DNA from: Euprymna scolopes | Taxonomy: Eukaryota > Mollusca > Cephalopoda > Sepiida > Sepiolidae | Direction: 5' to 3' | NCBI GenBank assembly: GCA_024364805.1 | Contig: CM044488.1 | Span: 47,892,173 to 47,917,523, forward strand | Length of the DNA stretch: 25,351 nt | Shown here: positions 10,701-21,200 of the stretch, piece after piece | Layout: every line of letters begins with the position of its first letter | Numbering within the stretch: position 1 is the stretch's first letter | The notes under the pieces: generated by a model | Databases searched by the model: none | Seen by the model: only the letters and a program-made list of their open reading frames with translations | Told to the model about the DNA's origin: nothing | Position numbers and translations under genes: made by a program

Positions 10701-13700
10701 CAAGTTCTTGAACAGTTATGTGTGGATTGGCTTCGACTAAGGCTCTAAATTGATCGTTGTCAACATCCGATGGCCGACCACTACGCTCATCATCTTCAAG
10801 ACTTTTGTCGCCGCCACAAAATTTCTTAAACCACCATTGTGCTGTGCGTTCAGTAGTGGTTCCTGGGCCAAACACTTCATTGATATCACAAGTTGTTTCA
10901 GCAATTTTTCGGCCTAGCTTGAATTGAAAAAAGAAAATTGTGTGAATTTTCTTTTTTTTTTTCTATCTTGTATTCAACGAAGAAATAATTGTTTTAAAAC
11001 GATTGTAATTTAAAAGATTAGACAGAGTGAAAAATGCCCTGTAAAATGATATACAAAGTAAAGATATTATAATGAAAACTTATTTGAAAATACATCTCTT
11101 GAAATCCAAATTAAAAATTCCATAAGAACTTTCTTCTTAACCTAATAGAAGTTGAGGCATTGAGTCTAGTCAGTACCAGAATGGATGACTATTTGGTAAT
11201 ACCAGGAGCTATAAGTTTGGAAATGGTTGTAAAGCTACTTTTTCTAATACTCTTTGAGAAAATATTAACCCATCACACTCCCCTCCCTACTTATGGGTGA
11301 AATATGGTTGAGCAATTAGACTTTGAGAGAAAAACTCCAAAATAACACCAGTTCTTTTCTTCACTTATCTCAGCATTGCTCCTAGTCATCTTGAATTTCT
11401 TGTTTCCATTGGGAGGGGAAAAAAGCCATGGCAAATCACTAAATTCCTCATTGTGCAGACAGCTTTTCAGAAATAACATCAGTCATTCTCTCTGCTTGTC
11501 CCAGCATTGCTTCCATACAGGCAACTTTTCAGAGGGTATCCATTGTTTATTTGTAAATGAAGGGGCTAACGTGTGTGTGCATGTGTACTTATATATATTT
11601 GCGCATATGTATTTCTGGTATAACGGATCACCAGCTGTTAGAAATCAAAACGGGACTGATTGCAACAAGAGTCTCAAACTGCTTTGTAACGAATCACCAA
11701 CTCTCACAAGACCAAGTTAGACCAACTACCCTCTTCCTGATCTTCATAAATGATCTTAGAAATCGTATCCTGAGATCATTCATTGATTCCTATGCAAATG
11801 ACATAACCATCTGTGGCAGCACTTCGAAGAGCACCAACAACAAAGACCGTTCTGATTCTCTCTCTTAAGACTTAGAAAATGCGGTACAATGAGGAAAACT
11901 GCTTGATTTACAAGTCCTTTCACGGAATGTGCTCTGATGAACTTACTGCACTTGTGGCCCCTCAATGTAAATACTCCCCAACCGAACTAGCAACAAAATC
12001 CCACCCTTTCACTATAGAGGTCCCCAGATGCTGGAAAACCTTCTACTTCCATAGCTTTTTGCCTTGGGCTGTTTCCTTTTGGAATTCTCTTCTTGTTTTC
12101 CTGACTCTGCCAACATGCAGAAATTTAAATGTAAAGCTAACAAATATCTTGCTGCATAACTCTTCACTTAGTATGCACCCTATAAATCTTGTCTCTAATG
12201 TTACAGTGGTATATACCTTGTTTTAGGTGAATAAAGTATAAAAATAAAAGAAAAATTAATTAAAAAAATATAAAGTTATTTAAGAAATCAATACTTCAAT
12301 CAAGTGAAAATCATACATTGCTTTCTCAGACATCATCAGCGTTCTGCATATATGTTGCTACCTCCAGGGACTGAGGACAATTTCGTTGCTGCAGTAGAAA
12401 GCCATCTGACATGCTTACCACGTTAATCTGTCTGTGTGTGTCCCCTGTGTTTCTATATAGAAAGGAAGGTTAGAGAATCTACATAAATCTAAAGGTGGAT
12501 TCTTATGTAAAATTTATTGGAGAAGACAATGGAAGCGTTCTCAAATCTCTAAGTGCACCGCTAAGGGAATAACCCCTTGAAATCATCAAATCAATCCTAT
12601 TTTTATAAAAATTTAGAACATACGTATAATATTTTCTAGAGAAGACAACGGAAGTGGTCTCAAATTTCTAAATATCCTCGTAACCTAAGGCAATCATGGG
12701 AGCCAAATCAAACATTTATTTCACTCTCTATGTGCGGAATATCTATGTGTTCTTACCTCTAAGTGACTCATGGGGAGAGAACCCCTTCAAAACTTCAAAC
12801 GCATATATCTGATTTTAATGACATTTAAACCATATGTATACGACATTAACTCAGAGAGTTTTCCAACATTTCAGCTTCTTCCTACTATGTTAAGGGGCGC
12901 AAAGAAGAAAAATAATATGGAGTTATAAGCATAGTGAAAAATACACAGTAGTGGTCCTCAATCAATCCCGAGCAACATCAGATCTTCCTCCTTTCTTTTT
13001 TTTTTTTTACATAGCCATCACCACTTATCAAGGCCAAGAGGCCACTCAAGGATAAGGGTTAAAGAGTGTACAGTAGACATTGGACAATATAGTAATCATT
13101 AGTAATGAAAATTTGGTAAATTTGATAACTTATATAGAACGGCTCATCAAGAACTTATTTACGTTAGACTTGAACACAACCATATTGTAGTCAGCCGGAA
13201 AGCAGGAAAACGGAAGACAATTCCACAGGCGTGCAGTTCTAAGAAAGAAGCTTTGTTCATAGAATCTACGTTTAGGTTTAGGCACAGATAAAGAGTGGGG
13301 GGAATTATTGATAGTGTTTACAGCTAGACGAGTGTTTCTTGTGAAAGTTTGGCGAGGGGGGACCATAGATTGAAGCTCAGTTGAACACTTTCCATGAAAA
13401 TAACGATACATCAGACACAAACTCGCAACATCTCTTCTGTGAGATAGAGGTTGCAAGGAAGAGAAAAGGACATCTCCTACGAGGCTACAAAGTCTATTTT
13501 GAACTCTATCAAGGCAGGACAAGTCCTTTCTAGCAGCTCCTGCCCAGATGTGGCAACAATATTCCATCCTTGGACGTACCTGGCTCTTATATAGATAGAG
13601 AATAGCATCAGCAATATAAATGTATTCAACAGAGGATCTTTTAGAAAATGAATGATTGATTCATATCGGCTTCAACGTGATCGTCTAGTGAGTCGCAAAG

Positions 13701-16700
13701 TCAAAAGAGAAAGCGAACAGAAAAAAAAGAGAGAAGATTTATTTTGTAAGTACATTACTATGCTTACTTATTATTTAATGTTTTGTTAGCTCAATAACCT
13801 CATTGCGACTCCTATCTATAGCATTAACTGTAAAAGAATAAAAAACCAAAGAGCATAATGCTATTGGTTTTGTTTTTATTTGTTGCCATATTGCAACTGC
13901 CACTCTCTCAATCATATCTCTGATGTCATTTTCGCCTAATTGTAATAACTTCCTTTCTCATGAACCCCAACTTATTACCAAAGTGGATCCCATAACCTCT
14001 TTGTGATTTCTGTCTAGTTCATTACTTCGTGATGCGCCCCTACCATGGAATACTGGTCCTGGATATGACCTTAAACTATATCCAGTGGTGAGGCCCCAGC
14101 TTGCGGGCTTTGGGGAGTGTGGAGCCACCCTTTAGTTGTCATTGCTCCCAGGTCCACTCTGACCCGGAGTGGTAATACCTGTTAGGGTCCCAACTATGGG
14201 TTAAATAGAAACCGACTTAAAAACACCAAATATATTCTATTAAAATTTTTTTCTTCAAAATCTTTGGATTCGGCATTAAATAACCTGAAAAGGGTTGATA
14301 TGCTATAAAACAAAAACAACCAACCAACCAACCATGGAATACCGACGGGACTATCTGGGCAATTTTTAAATGGCCAGAGTGCTCCTCCTTTAGGAGCACT
14401 AGCTTAACTTATCTCATCTTCCTAATCTTGTGTCACATCATTCTGCGGCGGGAAGGAAATATAATACTGACTCATTAAAAAAAAAAAAAAAAAATACGAG
14501 TGGTTACTGTACTCAATAATAATTTTTAAAAAATGCATCTTTGTTTGTGTCGTTTCAGGTTACAGAAAAATTGGCACTAGGAGCGAAGACCGCAAAGGAT
14601 ATTGATAAGCTACGAGATGGGTACCGACCTGCTGCATGCCGTGGAGCCATCTTGTTTTTTGTGCTCGCTGAAATGTCGCTTATCAATTCAATGTATCAAT
14701 ATTCTTTATCTGCCTATTTGCTAGTCTTCCAGTATTCATTAAAGAAGTCGATGCCGGACGCCATTCTTAGCAAAAGACTCAACAATATTATGGATACTCT
14801 TACGCAAAACATTTATGACTATGGTTGCACAGGTGAGAAATATTCTTGGCACTTGCTTGAAATAAGAATGGAAATCGAAATATTGAATACCAATTAAAAC
14901 CAAATGGTATCTGCTTAATTTTCGTGTCGAAATTAGTAACGTATCCAAAGATTACGAAAAATGATAAAGTAGAAAATTAATTATTAATGAAAAGTGCCTT
15001 CGAAAAAATTGCAAGTTATACTTAGAAAGTAAACAGACGAGTTCGTAGGCTAGCAGAGGAAGTAACTGCGGTCTGTCTTGTTGCATTTCAATGGCAGATC
15101 AAGGGATCGTGAAATTGCGAAAGTACATGTTTTATATAATATTGCTGTAATATGTTACTAATTGTGACATGGCAGTTAAGTAAATTACATGGCTTTTAGT
15201 TGAAAATAGATAAAACAGGTCGTCAGTCTGTGTCATTAAGCACTAGACCATCATCACCTCCCACCAATCTATATTAATCCTTATTAATCCCCAAGTGTGC
15301 ATTGGACGGATACCATACTGTTTAGTTCGCTGCACCTTATCATAACAAATGTCTGTACAAAATTGAAGCCAGATTAGCCTAGTAAGTTTAAAAAAAAAAA
15401 AAAAAAGGTGTAACAGACAGATAGAATAAGAGAAATTTAATATAAATGGTTGTACAGGTGATAAGAATTCTTCCAGCTATGAAGCCTGATGATGAAGTTG
15501 TTTTAGAAGCATTGTATCTTAGAAACATAATCCAGGGAGGTCATGCGGGTTGTCCAGATGACTTGCTGATGATTTAATGTTCGCCTGTGAAACTTCTTGA
15601 CTGAAGCCACTTACCTTTGGAATTTCCTCCTTGCTCATTGTTTTCCTGACTGTACCAACATACAGAAATTTGAATGTAATGTGAACAAAACACTTTGCTG
15701 TTCAACTCCCAACCCAAATTGGTCCCTATCACACTCTCCCGATGTGCTTCAGTGAAAATATGCCATGTTTGCCGTGTTTGGAGCGAACAAAGGCTTTTTT
15801 TTTTTTTTTTAAATGTTTTGTGACTTTGAAGGCTGGTAATAAGCAAGACAAATACAATTGTATAATTAATGGAAAAATGTATCAACAAAGTATGTTAAAG
15901 AAGTACACGTCATGATTCTGGGACCATAACTGCCATGAAGGTTAGATATAATTGCATTTATTGTCTCTGGGTAAGACCATTTATTCCTAAAAAGGGTAGA
16001 TCAAACTACCTCATAACAAAATAATAAAACGTCTGCCTCATCTTACACACAAAAACAAAGAGAGAGTCTAGTCTTTCGTTTTTACCAAAGCAAGAAAGGG
16101 TGATCTGAGTTGTAACTACCCGGATGTGGAGCAGTAGTCCATCTGAAGACACATTTGACTCTTACATAGATAAGAAGTTGTTTCAAGAATCAGCTGCTAC
16201 CTAGAGCGGTAAAATTATCTCTATCTAAATTGTGTTGTTTTTTTTTTATGATTTTATCTTTGATCTTGAAAAATTGATAACTTATTGTTTTTTGGGTTTT
16301 TTTTAATAAAATCGAAATGTTTTTTTTTTTTCTTTTGTTTCAATCTTTTTAAAGGTATTTTTGAAAAACACAAATTACTGTTTGCTTTCCAAATTACAAT
16401 AAAATTGCAACAATCTGAATCAAAGGTTTCACAAGAGGAATTGGAATTTTTCTTGAAGGTGAGTCTATTTTTCCCTTCCTTTTTTCCCTAAGGAAATCGC
16501 TCCAGACAAGGCATGAAGCCACATGACATAAGCGTAACTTTATACACGTTTACACACGTGTTAGCATGCAAACATTCGGAACCCAACACGTTGTAGACTC
16601 CGTCACAAAGAAGACCAAGACAAGAAATAGCTACACTCACTTTTTTCCGTTGAAACAACATTTATTTCCGGGTACTTCCCCCAAATAAAACGTGATCTTT

Positions 16701-17767
16701 GGTCTGAGCACACCTTCTTTTTATATCTTTTTCTTTTCTTTGTCACTGTGACGTAACTTCGTACACGGGTCGGCATTTGCATACAACTGTCATACGTGCA
16801 TCTGTGCTCTGTTACATAAGGCGCTTAAAAAAACTTAGTACTTCAATATAAAAACAATCATTGATAAGTGATAAATGGATCTATTCCAACTTATAAAAAC
16901 AGCAGTTTTTCCCTCTTTGTCAGAAACACTATTTATGGAACGTGAGGACTAAAGGACAAAATAAAGGAAGCAGGAATTACGAGGCTTCTGAAAGTAAACC
17001 CAACATCCAGTTTCTACTTTCTTAAAATCTGATATATAAACGGCTATATGTCTGTCTGTTGATCTGACCGTTAATCTATCCGTCTGTCTGTCTCCATATT
17101 TTCAAACTCTATCTCCTCCGAAACTAAAAGTTGCAGAGCAGAGATAGGGACCTCAAATGATTGGATTTTTTACGGGCCGTTCTTTTATGGGTCTTTAAAC
17201 GGTTAAAATTATTTTTAAGAGGTCAAAAATGGGTCAAAATTGAAAAAATCGTTAAACATTTTGCATGTTCATCTTATTTTAATTTTAATTTTTAATCGGT
17301 TCATATGTGTGTCATGTTGGTACAGTGGTAACGTCACCAGCTTTGAATGCTACAGTTTCAGTTTCGATTCTAGCTGATGCCACCTACATACTTTTTTTTA
17401 ACTTTTGAAATCACGACTCTATAATAATATATACGAAATCTGGACAAATTAAAATATCATATTTAAGCGTATTCTAAGTGACAACAAGTCTCCTCAGATT
17501 TCCAGTACTCACCACCTCTTTCGATAACCTTTGCAAATTAGTTTGTGCTATCACAATAGCCATATACCATTGATTTCTCATTGTTAGCGACCATTGGCCT
17601 TCACTTGAAATTTGAGGGGCAATAAGCCTTCCCAAGGTCCCAGTCCTTTTTGCATTAATCCAGTGGAGATCCGGTTAGTGCTTTCTCTCTTCAGTCTTTC
17701 CATCCTCCTTGACCCTCCTCGATTATTTTGGGTGACACAAGTTTATGGTGACACTTTATGGAAGGGA

Positions 17768-17817
<50 letters not shown>

Positions 17818-18246
17818 CGAATTTCTATTCAGGGTAACATCGCACTAGAGAAGAGTGCACGAAAGAAACCTCACGCTTGGCTGCCAGATGAAGGCTGGGA
17901 AGATTGTATCCGTCTTGTTGAGGTTATGCCTAACTGTTTTGGCACCCTTCTTGATCAAATCGAAAAGCATGATAAAGTCTGGCAAGATGTAAGTATCTCT
18001 GAAAATTGTTATTTGCTTACAGTTCGTTAAAGTAGTTATTTTCTGAACAAGGTTTTTTAGTAATATATTGACTATACTGTAATCAAGTTGGCATCACTGT
18101 ATTTACAAGGGTCGTTTCAAAAGTAAAGTCTCCTATTTTTTTTCTGACTCAAAAAGTTGAAGAGCTACAAGAACAGGAGTGGTACCATTAAAACGAGGGA
18201 CCTTTTGTGCTACAGAATTTTTTTTTTTTTCTATACACTTTTGGTA

Positions 18247-18277
<31 letters not shown>

Positions 18278-21200
18278 GCCAGCGATGAACAAAAACTGTG
18301 CATGGGCATTAGGAGCACCGCTTTGTCACATGAGGGTCGTTTCAAAATTAAATACATTTTTTTTTTTTTTAAACTCAAAATGTTGAAGTGCTACGAAAAC
18401 AGGAGTGGTCCATTAAAACAAGTGATCCTTTCGTGCTACAAAATTTTTTTTTTTTCTCTGCATAGTCACCACCATTCTCAATGCACTTTTGCCAGGAATT
18501 CAATGACGCATCTCTGTTTCTGGTGCACGTCCATGACAGGGGTTGTTTTCTTAGAGTCTCTCACCGTCAACATCTGCAACAAAGAGATGAAACTTTCCGG
18601 TCATGAATGCATAAGTAACCATATCATAACAATGCAATTTGCAATCCCCTCTGATCCATATGAGCGGAATAAAAAATAGGAGGCATTACTTTTGGAATGC
18701 CCCTCGTACCACAGATGTCTCATTAAAACAGCTCTTATTGCATACTATATAAAAATTACCTCAAGCAAAGCACCGGTTTTCTCCAAATACTCCCTGTTAT
18801 TGTCAAGAGTAAATTATCAGAAAAGAATGAAAAAAATATTGAATTTCAAGTAGAACAAATAGTACCTATGTAATTGTCATGTCGCAAATAGTAACATATC
18901 CAAAAATTACGTAAACGATAATGTAAAAACATAATTATTCAGGAAAAACAATTCCGATAAGGGTAAAAACAGTTCTGATAAGATTACATGCTGAGTTGGA
19001 CATATTCTGTCTTGTGACGTAAGCAAAAGGGGAAGTAACTCAATTGAAACACTATAGCAGACAGAATTTATTCAGAAAACAAAAATAATCATAACATATA
19101 TACATAATTTGTGATGTTTTTTTTTTTAATAAATTTTTTATCTGTGGTTATTTGAATTTTTTTATATAAAAAAAGACTAGTTGAATTTATGAGAAATTGA
19201 AAACTTAATTACCTCCCCTGCTAACTCTGTAATTTAAATCGGTAGATTTGGAAACCGAATTGCTAGATTTAACAAATGTCTTCTTTCATGATTAATTATT
19301 TTTCCACCTTATCGTTTCCCGTAATTTTTAGATATGTTACTATTTGGGCAATGACAATTACGTAGGTACCATCGGTTTTACTTGAAATGCAATATTTTTT
19401 GTTATTATAATATAAAAGCACTCCAGAAAATTCTCTTTTTATTGACTACAATTGAATTCCTATCTAGTCCTGACCTAAATATACCCACCCAACATTATCC
19501 ACACTATCCCCTACCTTTTCTATTCCCAACCTAATTGGTTTAGAAGGAATGTGCAGTTAGGGAGCCTGGAACCATTACTCTAACCTTAACCACAACTCCT
19601 AACCTTTATGTTCAAAGAAAAGATCGCACATGCACAAAGAAATTGAATGATTATGCAAAGATTTGTATATTGAGAAAAAAAAAAAAATGAGAGGTGAACG
19701 TTGTAGATTAATTTATTTTTGTGACTATCAAGCCAAACTAGCACGATTTTTTTTTACACATAGTTTTTCCTTGTTGATATCGAGTAAAATATTTTTATAA
19801 AGTATAAAAAATATATGAAAGGTAAGCAGTTAAATATTATACATTTCTGATTTATTAAATTTTAATTATTATTATTTGATCAAAAATTTTAAAATTTTAT
19901 TTGAATTCCTGAATTTTTAACATTCCTTCAAGTATTGGTACCCTAGGTTATAGAACACATATATCAATCATGCAGCAGCACAATGCATAAATTCTTATTC
20001 TCTCATTTCAGTGGTTTGATCATGATTCTCCAGAATCCATAAAATTGCCCGGTGACTACGAAGAGTCCCTCTCACCATTCCAGAGGCTCATGCTTCTCCG
20101 ATGTTTCCGCATTGATCGGATCTACAGAGCTGTTACACTTTACGTGACAAATATCATGGGTGAGAAATATGTCACCCCACCAATTTTGAGCTTTGAATCC
20201 ATTTTTGAACAGAGCTCTCCGATGTCCCCAATTGTGTTCATCCTCAGTCCGGGCTCTGACCCTGCAAGTGACCTTGTCAAACTTGCTGAGAGGCTAGAAT
20301 TTGCAAGTAATAAAATCAAGTTTCTCTCAATGGGTCAAGGTCAAGAGAAAATCGCAGTCCAGTACCTTGAAACGGCCATCGCTCGTGGTCAGTGGCTCAT
20401 GCTGCAGAACTGCCACTTACTCTCTCATTGGTTGCTGCAGTTGGAGAAACAGTTGGAGCAACTTAAAAAACCGCACCCGGATTTCCGATTGTGGCTGACA
20501 ACAGAACCAACCCGTAGTTTCCCAATTGGAATCCTACAACGCTCTCTCAAGGTCAGTACAATTCATTAGAACTAAATTTCTTTACAAGTTATTACAATTC
20601 ATTATCATTTTCTATATACATTACAGAGTGAGCCCCCTCCCCCTCCAAAAAAAAAAAATCAGATAGATAATTGTTGATAAAATTCAAAATCTATTCAGCA
20701 ATTCAAACACATTTGGTACAAATAAAACTCAGTTTATTCGTAACTTATCCTTCAAGTTTCAGCCATAAATCCCCAACAGTCTTTGTTTCATCATTATTCA
20801 GGTAAAGCACACTTGAGAGTATTTAGTTCTCTCCCACTGCAAGAACTGTGATACCAGCGTCGAAAAGTGGGATTGAGAAGTCGGTATTCACCAGTAAGGG
20901 TGCCTCAGGATGTTAGCAATAAACTAACCCCTTCTCAAAAAGAAAAGGCAAAGCCTGGGAAGGTGGACATCCAGGAACTGCACAGGAACTGCACAGGAAC
21001 AGCATTGCACGGCAATCGACAGGGATCAGGTCATTTCAGGAATGGTCTAATCTCTGTTGATATTGGAAACCGAGGGTAGAAATCCCGGGAAATTGTCAAT
21101 AACTATGACACACTTCTCTCTTGGTACTACCCTGATTTTGACTGTGATGGTTCTCTTCAGGAATAATCTGGAGATTGTTTTGATATCATTTATAGAGATA

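Larger units (their letters stand above)
9429..11145 (-). mobile_element. Mariner transposon (SETMAR-like), split by a LINE tail
   Basis: Both ends carry inverted repeats: TCAGATTGGCAAGAAAGTTC from 9429, and the reverse complement of 11121-11145 reads TTAGGTTAAGAAGAAAGTTC. TA follows the right end (11146-11147); the left flank has lost it. Without the insertion at 10049-10506 the element is about 1.26 kb, normal for mariner. The minus strand encodes an HTH region ([56 protein letters not shown]), [10 protein letters not shown] with the first catalytic Asp, [13 protein letters not shown] with the second and LSPTDYH with the third. Confidence 0.9.

Noticed and set aside
17311-17392. Functional tRNA gene
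   Set aside because: A and B boxes are present, but the acceptor stem does not pair and the T arm is imperfect; SINE relic preferred.
19575-19615. Telomere-like CTAACC repeats
   Set aside because: Only a few irregular units; compatible with chance.
20867-21079. Host exon or small gene with [18 protein letters not shown]
   Set aside because: No splice-compatible link to DNAH10, no domain, and a small internal tandem repeat; treated as intronic.
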